The notes: generated by a model not told the origin, from the letters alone. DNA of 64,000 nucleotides from Gymnodinialimonas ulvae (GCF_037543845.1 NZ_JBBIFX010000002.1:186001-250000), one strand, 5' to 3'; shown: positions 51,409-60,138, counted from the first letter of the stretch. Program-made: numbers and translations.

Positions 51409-52116
51409 ATGGATATCGGCGCACATCTTCTTATCGTCGACGACGACGAACGCATTCGGCAACTTCTGCAGAAATTCCTGATGCGCAACGGCTTCATGGC
51501 GTCGGGTGCCCGCGACGCGGCCCATGCGCGCAAGCTTCTGGACGGGTTGAGTTTCGATCTGATCGTTCTCGACGTGATGATGCCGGGCGAAGACGGGCTG
51601 AGCCTGTGCCGCGATATCCGTGCCGAGGCCGCGACGCCGATCCTGCTGCTGACCGCGAAGGGCGAGGCGGAGGACCGGATCGAGGGGCTGGAGGCCGGGG
51701 CGGATGATTATATCGCCAAGCCGTTCGAGCCGAAGGAACTGCTGCTGCGGATCAATGCGATCCTTCGGCGGGTGCCTGCGCCGACCGAGGAAAACACCTC
51801 GCCGCAGGTCTTGCATCTGGGGCCGATCCGTTACGATATCGAACGCGGGGAGATGTTCGACGGGCAGGAGCCGGTGCGCCTGACTGCGACCGAAGCGGCG
51901 TTGATGCGGATCTTTTCGCACCAGCCCGGCGAGGCCCTGACACGGGCGGATCTGGTGAGCCTGCTGAACCGCGACAAGGTGGGTGGCGAGCCGGTGCAGG
52001 AACGCGCGGTCGACGTGCAGATCACGCGGCTCAGACGCAAGATCGAGGTGAACCCGAAACAACCCCGCTACCTTCAGACGGTGCGCGGGGCAGGCTATAT
52101 GCTGGCCCCGGATTGA
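51409..52116 (+). CDS. petR: OmpR-type response regulator PetR
   Basis: A 235-residue two-domain regulator. The receiver has the acidic pair in IVDDDERI, the phospho-acceptor aspartate in LIVLDVMMPGEDGL and the lysine in GADDYIAKPFEPKELL. The C-terminal winged helix (LTATEAALMRIFSHQPGEALTRADLVS...RAVDVQITRLRRKIE...VRGAGYML) binds DNA. Named from similarity to PetR and the adjacent petP. No sensor kinase is coded next to it. The stop codon lies inside a long perfect palindrome. Confidence 0.9.
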   Translation: MDIGAHLLIVDDDERIRQLLQKFLMRNGFMASGARDAAHARKLLDGLSFDLIVLDVMMPGEDGLSLCRDIRAEAATPILLLTAKGEAEDRIEGLEAGADDYIAKPFEPKELLLRINAILRRVPAPTEENTSPQVLHLGPIRYDIERGEMFDGQEPVRLTATEAALMRIFSHQPGEALTRADLVSLLNRDKVGGEPVQERAVDVQITRLRRKIEVNPKQPRYLQTVRGAGYMLAPD

Positions 52117-52148
52117 TGTGTTTGTGCACGCGTGCACAAACACATCAA
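52113..52148. repeat. 36-bp perfect palindrome over the petR stop
   Basis: Both halves (52113-52130 and 52131-52148) are exact complements with no spacer, centred on ACGCGT, and contain two GTGCAC hexamers. It overlaps the last two petR codons. As RNA it would fold to a 16-bp stem with a four-base loop, but no T-run follows on either strand, so a classical terminator is doubtful. An operator for a dimeric regulator or an extruded cruciform are alternatives. Confidence 0.85.
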
Positions 52149-52244
52149 ACCTCAGGAAACAAACAAGAAAGCGGATCTTGTTAGGATTTCGGTTACCATG
52201 AAAAATGCCCCTTCCAGCCCCGCTCCAACCACGGACTCCTCCCC

Positions 52245-53165
52245 ATGCTGATCGTCAATAACCCCTCGGGCCTTGCCCATGAGATGCCCGAGGGCCACCC
52301 CGAACGCATCGCGCGGCTTGAGACCGTTTTCGCCGTGCTTGCCGATGTCGACGCAGAGCGGATGGAGGCCCCGGCGGCGCGCGAGGCGGATATCGCCCTG
52401 TGTCATCCGCAAAGCTACATCGACGCCATGCGCGACGCGCAGCCCACGCAAGGCATGGTGCAGATCGACGCCGATACCTCGGCCTCTCCGGGGACGTGGG
52501 AGGCCGCGTTGAAGGGTGTCGGTGGGTGCCTGGCCGCTGTGGATGCCGTGCTGGGTGGCAAGCACAAGCGCGCCTTCGTGGCCACGCGCCCGCCCGGACA
52601 CCATGCGGAAAAGTCCCGCGCGATGGGCTTCTGCCTGTTCGGGAATATTGCCATCGCCGCGCAGCACGCGCTCGACCGGCACGGGTTGGATCGTGTGGCG
52701 GTGGTGGATTTCGACGTGCACCACGGCAACGGCACGCAGGACCTTTTGTGGAACGAGCCGCGCGCCTTGTTCATTTCCTCGCACCAGATGCCGCTCTACC
52801 CCGGATCGGGCGCGGTGCACGAGCGCGGGGCGTCGGACAATGTAATGAACCTGCCGCTGCCGCCGGGGTCGGACGGACTGGCCATGCGGTCACGGTACGA
52901 AAGCCACGTCTTCCCGCGCCTGCGCGACTTCGATCCCGACCTGATCCTGATTTCCGCCGGGTTCGACGCCCATGCCCGCGACCCTCTGGCCAACCTTCTG
53001 TGGGAGGATGAGGATTTCGCATGGGTCACGCGCGAATTGGTGAAGGTCGCCGACGCCGTTTGCGACGGGCGCGTGGTCTCGACACTGGAAGGCGGCTATG
53101 ATCTTCAAGGTCTGGGCGGCGGCGTGTTGGCCCACGTGAGCGAACTGGAGGACAACGATGGCTGA
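52245..53165 (+). CDS. Histone deacetylase/acetoin-utilisation family deacetylase
   Basis: A 306-residue Zn-dependent amidohydrolase of the arginase/deacetylase fold. It has PPGHHAEKSRAMGFCLFGNIAI, the metal site DFDVHHGNGTQ, SSHQMPLYPGSG, and a last metal aspartate in SAGFDAHARDPL, with the catalytic tyrosine probably in LEGGYDL. It would deacetylate proteins or small acetylated compounds such as acetylpolyamines. It overlaps xseB by eight bases and so heads an xseB-ispA-dxs block. Confidence 0.92.
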   Translation: MLIVNNPSGLAHEMPEGHPERIARLETVFAVLADVDAERMEAPAAREADIALCHPQSYIDAMRDAQPTQGMVQIDADTSASPGTWEAALKGVGGCLAAVDAVLGGKHKRAFVATRPPGHHAEKSRAMGFCLFGNIAIAAQHALDRHGLDRVAVVDFDVHHGNGTQDLLWNEPRALFISSHQMPLYPGSGAVHERGASDNVMNLPLPPGSDGLAMRSRYESHVFPRLRDFDPDLILISAGFDAHARDPLANLLWEDEDFAWVTRELVKVADAVCDGRVVSTLEGGYDLQGLGGGVLAHVSELEDNDG

Positions 53166-53400
53166 GACCCCCATTGAGGAGATGAGCTTCGAAGACGCGA
53201 TCCGCGAACTGGAGAAGGTGGTCACACAGCTCGACCGGGGCGAAGTCGCGCTGGAAGACTCGATCAAGCTTTATGAACGGGGCGCGGCGCTGAAAGCGCG
53301 TTGCGAGGCGAAGTTGAAAGAGGCTGAGGAAAAAGTTGCCCAGATCACCCTGGATGCGACCGGTGAGGCGACGGGCGCGAAGCCGGTCGAGGGCCTGTAA
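53158..53400 (+). CDS. xseB: Exodeoxyribonuclease VII small subunit
   Basis: An 80-residue coiled protein (MSFEDAIRELEKVVTQLDRGEVALEDSIKLYERG) of the XseB family, which with XseA degrades single-stranded DNA. It begins inside the deacetylase gene end and ispA follows after three bases, so it is translationally embedded in this operon. xseA is not present in the window, as is usual. Confidence 0.95.
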   Translation: MAETPIEEMSFEDAIRELEKVVTQLDRGEVALEDSIKLYERGAALKARCEAKLKEAEEKVAQITLDATGEATGAKPVEGL

Positions 53401-53403
53401 CGC

Positions 53404-54270
53404 GTGTTCGAGACGGCCCTGACGGATGCGCAAAGCCGCATTGGTAACTTCCTGACAGACCAAATGGCGCGCCTTGGCGACGACACGATCGCCCAAGGCA
53501 TGCGCTACGCGACTGGCGCTGGTAAACGCCTGCGCGGATTTCTGGTGCTGGAAAGTGCGGCGCTGTTCGGTGTGCCGAAAGAGCGGGCGCTCTACGCGGC
53601 AGGGGCGGTGGAATGCCTGCACGCCTATAGCCTTGTGCATGACGATCTGCCTTGCATGGACGACGACGCGCTGCGCCGGGGCCAGCCCACCGTCCACGTC
53701 AAATGGGACGAGGCGACGGCGGTTCTGGTCGGGGATGCATTACAGACATTCGCCTTCGAATTGCTGAGCTGCGAGGAGGCTGGCACAGCCGAGGAGCGTG
53801 TGACGCTGATGGCGACCCTGGCCCGCGCGAGCGGTGCCGAGGGTATGGTTTTGGGTCAGGCGCAGGACATCGCGGCAGAGACCGCCGGGCAAGCCCTGAC
53901 GCTTGACGAAATCACCGCGTTGCAGGCCAACAAGACCGGGCGTTTGATCGAATGGCCGGCCTATGCGGGTGCGCTCCTTGGCGGGGCTGATCCCGCGCCA
54001 CTACGGACTTACGCAAGGGCCATCGGGCTGGCGTTCCAGATTGCCGATGATGTGCTGGACGTGGAAGGCGATGCCGCGACTGCCGGAAAGGCGCTGCGCA
54101 AGGATGCGGATGCGGGCAAGGCCACGTTCGTGTCATTGCTTGGGTTGGACGCGGCGAAGGCGCGGGCGGGCGAATTGGTGCGGGAAGCCGATGCGGCGCT
54201 GGCGCCCTATGGCGAAAAGGCGCAGGTGCTGCGCGATCTCGCGCACTACATAGTGTCGCGTGACAAGTAG
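53404..54270 (+). CDS. ispA: Polyprenyl (farnesyl/geranylgeranyl) diphosphate synthase
   Basis: A 288-residue trans-prenyltransferase with the first aspartate-rich motif in HDDLPCMDDD and the second in IADDVLDVEGD, plus GAGKRLRGFLVL. The region before the first DDxxD has small residues, which fits farnesyl to geranylgeranyl chain length; which one is not certain. A GTG start (53404) follows xseB. It feeds carotenoid, bacteriochlorophyll phytyl/geranylgeranyl tail and quinone synthesis together with the adjacent dxs. Confidence 0.93.
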   Translation: MFETALTDAQSRIGNFLTDQMARLGDDTIAQGMRYATGAGKRLRGFLVLESAALFGVPKERALYAAGAVECLHAYSLVHDDLPCMDDDALRRGQPTVHVKWDEATAVLVGDALQTFAFELLSCEEAGTAEERVTLMATLARASGAEGMVLGQAQDIAAETAGQALTLDEITALQANKTGRLIEWPAYAGALLGGADPAPLRTYARAIGLAFQIADDVLDVEGDAATAGKALRKDADAGKATFVSLLGLDAAKARAGELVREADAALAPYGEKAQVLRDLAHYIVSRDK

Positions 54271-54285
54271 GAAGACGATATTCCC

Positions 54286-56205
54286 ATGACCGAGCGTCCG
54301 ACCACTCCGCTTTTGGACAAGGTCCACCAGCCTGCCGATCTCAAGCTTCTGTCGGACTCCGATGTGCGCAAGCTGGCCGATGAGCTGCGTTCCGAGATGA
54401 TCTGGACCGTGAGCCAGACCGGCGGGCATTTCGGAGCTGGTTTGGGGGTGATCGAGATGACGGTCGCGCTTCATGCGGTGTTCGATACGCCGCGTGACAA
54501 GTTGGTTTGGGACGTCAGCCACCAGTGCTATCCGCACAAGATCCTGACCGGGCGGCGGGATCAGATGCTGTCAATCCGCAAGAAGGATGGGTTGAGCGGC
54601 TTCACCAAGCGCAGCGAAAGCCCGTTTGATCCCTTCGGCGCGGCGCATTCTTCTACAAGTATTTCCGCAGCACTTGGGTTTGCGGTTGCGCGCGATCTGG
54701 GTGGCGATTGCGACACCGGCCACGGCGATGCGATTGCGGTGATCGGGGATGGCGCGTTGTCCGGCGGCATGGCCTTCGAGGCGATGAACAACGCGGGCCA
54801 TCTGGGCAAGCGGTTGATCGTGATCCTGAACGACAACGAGATGTCGATTGCCCCGCCCACGGGGGCGATGTCGTCCTACCTTTCAAGGCTTTACGCCGGC
54901 GCCCCGTTTCAGGAATTCAAGGCCGCCGCGAAGGGGGCCGTGTCGCTTCTGCCGCAACCGCTTCAGGAGGGCGCGCGGCGGGCAAAGGAATTGCTCAAGT
55001 CCGCCACGGTTGGCGGGACGATGTTTGAAGAGCTTGGATTCTCCTATGTCGGGCCGATTGATGGCCACGATATGGAGAGCCTTCTGGCCGTATTGCGCAC
55101 GGTGAAATCGCGCGCCGATGGGCCGATCCTGATCCATGCGATCACCAAGAAGGGCAAAGGGTACGCCGAGCATCGTGCCGATCGCGGCCATGCGACGGCG
55201 CAGTTCGACATTGCCACCGGCAAGCAGAAAAAGGCGCCGTCCAACGCGCCGAGTTATACCAAGGTATTCGCGCAAAGCCTGATCGCCGAGGCCACGGATG
55301 ATCCCAAAGTGGTCGCCGTCACCGCCGCGATGCCCGATGGAACGGGCCTTGACCTGTTTGCCGAACGCTTCCCAACGCGTTGTTTTGACGTAGGAATTGC
55401 CGAACAACATGCGGTGACGTTTTGTGCGGGCATGGCCGCCGGTGGGCTAAAGCCGTTCGCCGCGATTTACTCGACCTTCCTGCAACGCGGCTACGATCAG
55501 GTGGTCCATGACGTCGCCATTCAGCGCCTTCCGGTGCGGTTCGCGATTGACCGCGCGGGGCTTGTGGGGGCGGATGGCTGCACCCATGCGGGCAGCTATG
55601 ATGTGGGCTACCTGAGCAATTTGCCGGGCTTTGTCGTTATGGCGGCCTCCGACGAGGCGGAGTTGCGGCACATGGTGCGCACGGCGTTGGAGATCGACGA
55701 CCGGCCAAGCGCCTTCCGGTTCCCAAGGGGCGAGGGCGTCGGGGTCGAATTGCCCGAGCGTGGAAGAGCGCTTGAGATCGGAAAAGGTCGTATGATTTCA
55801 GAGGGTTCGCGGGTTGCGATCCTGAACTTCGGGGCGCGTCTGAAGGAGGTTCAGGAGGCCGCAGAGAGCCTTGCGCAGAAGGGGATCACGCCAACCGTGG
55901 CCGACGCGCGCTTTGCGAAACCGCTGGACGAAGAGATGATCCTGCAACTGGCGCGTCACCACGAGGCGCTGATCACGGTTGAAGAGGGGGCTGTGGGCGG
56001 CTTTGGCAGCCATGTGGCGCAGCTTTTGGCCGAAAGGGGCGTGTTTGATACAGGCCTGAAGTACCGCTCGATGGTGCTGCCGGATGTCTTCATCGATCAG
56101 GCGAGCCCGGCGGATATGTATGCGATCGCGGGCATGAACGCCGAGGATATCGAGGCGAAAGTCCTGCGGACCCTCGGCGTTGAGGTCATGGAGCAGCGGG
56201 CCTGA
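54286..56205 (+). CDS. dxs: 1-deoxy-D-xylulose-5-phosphate synthase
   Basis: A 639-residue ThDP enzyme and first step of the MEP isoprenoid pathway. It has GGHFGAGLGVIEMTVALHAVFDTP, the ThDP motif GDGALSGGMAFEAMNNAG, HAITKKGKGYAEHRADRGH, and the transketolase-like RAGLVGADGCTHAGSYDVGY. It is 15 bp after ispA, completing a deacetylase-xseB-ispA-dxs operon. A hairpin lies at its end. Confidence 0.97.
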   Translation: MTERPTTPLLDKVHQPADLKLLSDSDVRKLADELRSEMIWTVSQTGGHFGAGLGVIEMTVALHAVFDTPRDKLVWDVSHQCYPHKILTGRRDQMLSIRKKDGLSGFTKRSESPFDPFGAAHSSTSISAALGFAVARDLGGDCDTGHGDAIAVIGDGALSGGMAFEAMNNAGHLGKRLIVILNDNEMSIAPPTGAMSSYLSRLYAGAPFQEFKAAAKGAVSLLPQPLQEGARRAKELLKSATVGGTMFEELGFSYVGPIDGHDMESLLAVLRTVKSRADGPILIHAITKKGKGYAEHRADRGHATAQFDIATGKQKKAPSNAPSYTKVFAQSLIAEATDDPKVVAVTAAMPDGTGLDLFAERFPTRCFDVGIAEQHAVTFCAGMAAGGLKPFAAIYSTFLQRGYDQVVHDVAIQRLPVRFAIDRAGLVGADGCTHAGSYDVGYLSNLPGFVVMAASDEAELRHMVRTALEIDDRPSAFRFPRGEGVGVELPERGRALEIGKGRMISEGSRVAILNFGARLKEVQEAAESLAQKGITPTVADARFAKPLDEEMILQLARHHEALITVEEGAVGGFGSHVAQLLAERGVFDTGLKYRSMVLPDVFIDQASPADMYAIAGMNAEDIEAKVLRTLGVEVMEQRA

Positions 56206-56236
56206 AGACGCCGCCACCCGGACATTGGCGCTTCAG
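56202..56236. terminator. Hairpin between convergent dxs and DUF2892 genes
   Basis: CTGAAG-A-CGCC (56202-56212) pairs with GGCG-CTTCAG (56227-56236), a ten-base stem with one bulge that spans both stop codons. No T-run, so it may act with Rho or be a barrier to converging transcripts. Confidence 0.5.
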
Positions 56237-56427
56237 CAATCGGTGCAGGTCTTGAACCCGACAATGCGGTAGAGCGGGCAAAAGTTGAGAAACGCCGTGC
56301 CGACGAGGATCACGCCGAGATAGCCCCAGGCGCCGATGGTGCCGGTAAGGGCGAGAACGATGAGCAGCGCGCCGAGGACGAACCGCGCGGCGCGGTCCCA
56401 GGTGGCGAGGTTGCGGGTGATGGTCAT
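56233..56427 (-). CDS. Short DUF2892 (YgaP-like) membrane protein
   Basis: A 64-residue protein with two hydrophobic helices (RFVLGALLIVLALTGTIGAWGYLG, VILVGTAFLNFCPLYRIVGF) and terminal cysteines (CPLY, TCTDC), the DUF2892 pattern that is the membrane end of YgaP rhodanese proteins. It may handle sulfur or simply be a membrane anchor. GGAGTGACC before the ATG at 56427 fixes the start; the longer open frame upstream is not coding. It follows the Crp/Fnr gene. Confidence 0.85.
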   Translation of the reverse strand: MTITRNLATWDRAARFVLGALLIVLALTGTIGAWGYLGVILVGTAFLNFCPLYRIVGFKTCTDC

Positions 56428-56494
56428 GGGGTCACTCCTTGTCAAAACGATACGCGAGGAATGACGTGTAAACGCCCGCGTGTCGGTGACAGAG

Positions 56495-57109
56495 TCACGT
56501 AACCGAGGATTTTGCGTGGACGGCCAGCGCATCCGCATCGGTGATATCGAACCGGCCACGCCCAAGCGCCAGCCAGCCCTCCCGCTCGAAGGATTTGAGC
56601 GTCCGTGACACGACCTCGCGCGCGGTGCCAAGCTCCTGCGCGATCTCTTGCTGGGTCATCTCGCACCGGCCATTCCCGCGCGCGGCGAGCCATGCCGCAA
56701 GGCGCAGGTCAGTGCGATGCAGAAGCAGCGCGTCGATGACGTCGGTCAATTCGCCCAGGCGCCGCGTGAAGCCTTCGAAGACCATTTCGCGGAACCCGGC
56801 GTCTTCGGCGAGCAGACGGCGGAACGCATCATCGCCGATGGCCAGCGCCTCCACCGGGCCTTCGGCATAGCCATAGCCGCTATAGGGTCGCGACCCCATC
56901 AGGCAGGAGGTTGTCATCACGCAGCTTTCGCCTTCATGCACCCGGTAAAGGACCATGGTGCGACCCTCCGGGTTGGTCTGTTCGACCCGAACATGCCCTT
57001 TCGTGACGATCAGGAAGGCGCGGCTTTCATCGCCGGGCTGGAACAGACACGCGCCATCGGGGGCCGAAATCGTATGGCCATGGGCGGTGTATCGGGCGGG
57101 GTCGGTCAC
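56495..57109 (-). CDS. Crp/Fnr-family transcription regulator
   Basis: A 204-residue regulator with a cyclic-nucleotide-type beta barrel (GDESRAFLIVTKGHVRVEQTNPEGRTMVLYRVHEGESCVM) and an HTH at the C-terminus (EMTQQEIAQELGTAREVVSRTLKSFEREGWLAL). It lacks the N-terminal cysteine cluster of FNR, so it is not an iron-sulfur oxygen sensor. Similar proteins act in sulfur or nitrogen-oxide response. The ATG overlaps the TGA of the sodium channel gene by four bases. Confidence 0.9.
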   Translation of the reverse strand: MTDPARYTAHGHTISAPDGACLFQPGDESRAFLIVTKGHVRVEQTNPEGRTMVLYRVHEGESCVMTTSCLMGSRPYSGYGYAEGPVEALAIGDDAFRRLLAEDAGFREMVFEGFTRRLGELTDVIDALLLHRTDLRLAAWLAARGNGRCEMTQQEIAQELGTAREVVSRTLKSFEREGWLALGRGRFDITDADALAVHAKSSVT

Positions 57110-57918
57110 CGCTTTCCCAAATGCTCTTCGATGGCCTTGAGCCGTTCGAGCACCTCGTCGCGATAGGCGTCGGTGGCGGCGTTGGCCTCTTCGGAATGGG
57201 CGTCCTGCATGGAGTTCACCACCAGACCGACGACCAGGTTCACCACGGCGAAGGTGGTCACGAGGATGAAGGGGACGAAGAACATCCAGGCGAAGGGAAA
57301 GACCTCCTGCACGGGTCGCACGATGCCCATGGACCAGGATTCAAGCGTCATGATCTGGAACAGGGAATAGAGCGAGCGGCCGAGCGTGCCGAACCATTCG
57401 TCGAAATTGGCGATCTGTTCCGGGGTGCAGCCGGGGCAAGCGCCGCCGAAGAGCTTCGTGGCCATGACCGCACCGATGTAGAAGATGATCGACATCAAAA
57501 GGAAGACCGAGCCCATGCCGGGCAACGCGGTCAGCAGGCCTTCGACCACGCGGCGCAGCGAAGGCACGACGGAGATCACGCGCAGTACGCGCAGGATGCG
57601 GAGCGCCCGCAAGACGCTGAGCCCTTGCGCGGCGGGGACAAGCGCGATGCCCACGATGATGAAGTCGAAGATGTTCCAGCCGGAGCGGAAGAAGCGCGGG
57701 CCGAGGGCCACGAGTTTGAGAACCAGTTCGACGACGAAGATGCCGAGGCAGATGCGGTCGAGCAAAAGGATCAAAGGCCCGAATTGCGCCATTATCGGTT
57801 CCGAGGTTTCGAGGCCCAGGATGATCGCGTTGAAGATGATGACGGCGATGATGAAGTTGCGCACCGATGCGCGTTCCATGAACGCGGCCAAGCGGGGGCG
57901 AAGGGCGGTGGCGGTCAT
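57106..57918 (-). CDS. NaChBac-type voltage-gated sodium channel
   Basis: A 270-residue single-domain six-helix channel. The S4 voltage sensor shows regular arginines (LRALRILRVLRVISVVPSLRR), the pore P-loop contains TLESWS at residues 191-196 with filter glutamate E193, and the C-terminus is a short helix (YRDEVLERLKAIEEHLGK) that can form the tetramer coiled coil. This is the family of NaChBac and the Silicibacter NavSp channel. Start at 57918 gives MTATALRPRLAAF. It is coupled to a Crp/Fnr regulator. Confidence 0.9.
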   Translation of the reverse strand: MTATALRPRLAAFMERASVRNFIIAVIIFNAIILGLETSEPIMAQFGPLILLLDRICLGIFVVELVLKLVALGPRFFRSGWNIFDFIIVGIALVPAAQGLSVLRALRILRVLRVISVVPSLRRVVEGLLTALPGMGSVFLLMSIIFYIGAVMATKLFGGACPGCTPEQIANFDEWFGTLGRSLYSLFQIMTLESWSMGIVRPVQEVFPFAWMFFVPFILVTTFAVVNLVVGLVVNSMQDAHSEEANAATDAYRDEVLERLKAIEEHLGKR

Positions 57919-57937
57919 CAATCGGCTCCTGAGGGCG

Positions 57938-59173
57938 TCAGGGATGGATATGGGGCAGGCTGAGCTGTGCGGCAAGCTCGACATGGGGGGACCAGCGGAA
58001 TTGGTCGATCGGCTGCACCCAATCGAGGCGGTAGCCCGCGTCGGTGAGGATTTTCGCGTCACGGGCGAAGGTGACGGGGTTGCAGGACACAGCGGCGATG
58101 CGGGGGACCTGCGCCTTGGCAATCTCGCGGGTCTGCGCTTCGGCCCCGGCGCGGGGCGGGTCGATGACGATGGCGTCGAATTTGGCGAGCTCGTCGGGGA
58201 GAAGCGGGCGGCGGAACAGGTCGCGCGCCTCGGTTGTGATGGGCTTGAGGCCGGTGGTGTGATTGGCGGCCTGCGTGAGCGCGTCGAGGAGGTCGGGGGC
58301 GTTTTCGACGGCGTGGACGGGGACATTGGCGGCCAGCGGCAGGGCGAAGGTGCCGAGGCCGCAGAAGAGATCGGCGATATGAGCGGCGCCATGGGTCGCC
58401 TCCGTCAAGGCGGCTTGCAGGGCGGCTTCGCCTTCGGGTGTGGCTTGCAGGAAAGCGCCGGGCGGCGGCGTGACGCGGGCGGAGCCGATGGGAAGGGTGG
58501 GCGGTGTTTCGATGAAGACCGGCTCGGTGTCCCAGGTCAGGCGGAGAATGCCCCGTGCTGCTTGCGGCAGCGCGGCCCGGAGCGGGCCATCGAGGGGTTT
58601 GCCGCCGCTGACCGCCAAGTCGATACCGGTGTCGGTCAGCGTCAGGGCAAAGGCCAGCGTGGCCGAGCGCGACGCACCGATCCGGGTGATCTGTTCCAGT
58701 GTCGGTAACGTGTCGAGCAGGCGCGGATGGAGAAGAAAACAGTCTCTGATCGGCACGATCGTGTCTGATTTTCGGGCATGGAAGCCGATCAGCGCACCCT
58801 TTTTGGTGCGGGTGCCCGACAAGGTGGCGCGGCGGCGCGTGCGGGCGGGAGAGGTGAGGATCGGGCGTAGATTTGCGGTGAGGCCATGGGTGGCGAATGC
58901 GTTTGTGATTACATCGGATTTGAAGGATGCCACGAACGGGTCCGAGGCGTGCATCAGGTTGCAGCCACCGCAGGATTTGAAATGCGGACACGGCGGCTTG
59001 ATGCGGTCGTGGGACGGTGTGATCACAGATGGTGCGGCGATGCGGCCGCCGTCAATCGCCCCGGTAATGACCTCGCCCGGAAGGGTAAGCGGGGCGTAGA
59101 CCGGGGTGCCTTTTTCGTTGGCCGCGATGCCGTCGCCGTGGTGGCCGAGGCGAAGGATCGTATGTTCAGCCAT
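57938..59173 (-). CDS. RNA 5-methyluridine methyltransferase (TrmA/RlmD family)
   Basis: A 411-residue class I SAM enzyme. It begins with a TRAM-like domain (HTILRLGHHGDGIAANEKGTPVYAPLTLPGE), then a Fe-S cysteine cluster in CPHFKSCGGCNLMH, SAM-binding LFCGLGTFALPLA, DPPRAG and SCNPVTFARD with the nucleophile cysteine. It methylates U in rRNA (RlmC/RlmD) or tRNA; which one cannot be said. The ATG at 59173 gives the family start. It overlaps the VOC gene and precedes the channel by 19 bp. Confidence 0.9.
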   Translation of the reverse strand: MAEHTILRLGHHGDGIAANEKGTPVYAPLTLPGEVITGAIDGGRIAAPSVITPSHDRIKPPCPHFKSCGGCNLMHASDPFVASFKSDVITNAFATHGLTANLRPILTSPARTRRRATLSGTRTKKGALIGFHARKSDTIVPIRDCFLLHPRLLDTLPTLEQITRIGASRSATLAFALTLTDTGIDLAVSGGKPLDGPLRAALPQAARGILRLTWDTEPVFIETPPTLPIGSARVTPPPGAFLQATPEGEAALQAALTEATHGAAHIADLFCGLGTFALPLAANVPVHAVENAPDLLDALTQAANHTTGLKPITTEARDLFRRPLLPDELAKFDAIVIDPPRAGAEAQTREIAKAQVPRIAAVSCNPVTFARDAKILTDAGYRLDWVQPIDQFRWSPHVELAAQLSLPHIHP

Positions 59174-59588
59174 GGGGCACCGCGGGGGAAAAGGCGTATC
59201 CGTCGGGCGAGAGAATCGTCGCCTCACGCAGGCCGTGGGGCTTGTCGGTGGGCGGTTCCAGGATGTGATAGCCGCCCACTTCGGCGCGGTTGACGGCCTG
59301 ATCGGGGTCGATGCCGAACGGGTAGATTTGCGCGCCGCCGCCGCGGGGCGGGTTTTCGGGGATGAGTTGGGGCAACGGATGGCCGGCATAGGTGCCATCG
59401 GCGTGGAGTTGGATCAACGCGTCGTCGTGGCGGAGGATGGCGAAATCATCGGACAGGCGATGCGCGGTGAGGCCGAAGGTTTCGGTCAGGAACGCCGCGA
59501 GGGCGCGGGTATCACGGGTCAGGAGGTTGAGGCCGACGCCGGTGAGGGAGCGGCCAAAGCCCTCGGCAGAGACAGTTTCAAGATCCAT
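59166..59588 (-). CDS. VOC-superfamily (glyoxalase-like) protein
   Basis: A 140-residue protein with beta-alpha-beta-beta-beta units (LTGVGLNLLTRDTRALAAFLTETFGL, DDALIQLHADGTYAGHP, GGYHILEPPTDKPHGLREATILSPDGYAF). Glyoxalase-like folds hold a metal through His/Glu; two histidines are present, but the complete set is not certain. Substrate unknown. The ATG at 59588 (MDLETVSAEG) is preferred over an ATG 24 codons upstream. Overlaps the RNA methyltransferase start. Confidence 0.8.
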   Translation of the reverse strand: MDLETVSAEGFGRSLTGVGLNLLTRDTRALAAFLTETFGLTAHRLSDDFAILRHDDALIQLHADGTYAGHPLPQLIPENPPRGGGAQIYPFGIDPDQAVNRAEVGGYHILEPPTDKPHGLREATILSPDGYAFSPAVPHG

Positions 59589-59631
59589 GGGCTGAGGATT
59601 GGCGGGTTTGGGGCGGATCGGCAAGGGGCAG

Positions 59632-60135
59632 CTAAAGGCCCGCAAGGAAGCCGCGGACATCTGACGGTGATTTCAAATGATGGATCACAACCTGTGGCCC
59701 GGCCTTTTCCATCCATCGGAGGTTCGTGAGGCGGTTCTTTTCGCGCGTGTCCCAGATCCACTTCCAGAACTCCAGGCTGACTTGTTCCGGGCAGCCGTCG
59801 GGCAGGTCGGGACGCGTTTTGCCGTAGTGCAGGACGGTGCGCTTGCCGACGCGCCAGGCGCGAAGCCAGAGCGGGAAATCGAGGTTGATGAGCGTGTCGC
59901 ATCTTTGCAGGCGGTGGTCTTTCGTCGCGCCGAGGCCGCCTTCCAAGATCCACGTGTCACGGTTCTGAACCTCCATCGCCAATACGATCTTGTCGGGCTT
60001 GGGGCGTTCGACCCAGCCGGAAATCCAGTGGATCTGATCCATGTGATAGACCGGCAGGCCGATCCTTTCACCAAGAAGGCGCGCGAGGGTGGATTTGCCG
60101 GAGCCGGGCTGGCCAATGATCATCACCCGGCGCAT
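59632..60135 (-). CDS. Adenylate-kinase-like P-loop protein
   Basis: A 167-residue nucleotide kinase-like protein with Walker A GQPGSGKST at residues 8-16, the HMDQIHWISGW lid region and LEGGLGATKDHRLQRCDTLINLDFP. It is of the DNA topology modulation (FlaR)/adenylate kinase-like group, whose activity is poorly defined. Next to ABC exporters and a VOC gene, all leftward. Start ATG at 60135 lies three bases from the exporter stop. Confidence 0.85.
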   Translation of the reverse strand: MRRVMIIGQPGSGKSTLARLLGERIGLPVYHMDQIHWISGWVERPKPDKIVLAMEVQNRDTWILEGGLGATKDHRLQRCDTLINLDFPLWLRAWRVGKRTVLHYGKTRPDLPDGCPEQVSLEFWKWIWDTREKNRLTNLRWMEKAGPQVVIHHLKSPSDVRGFLAGL

Positions 60136-60138
60136 CGT

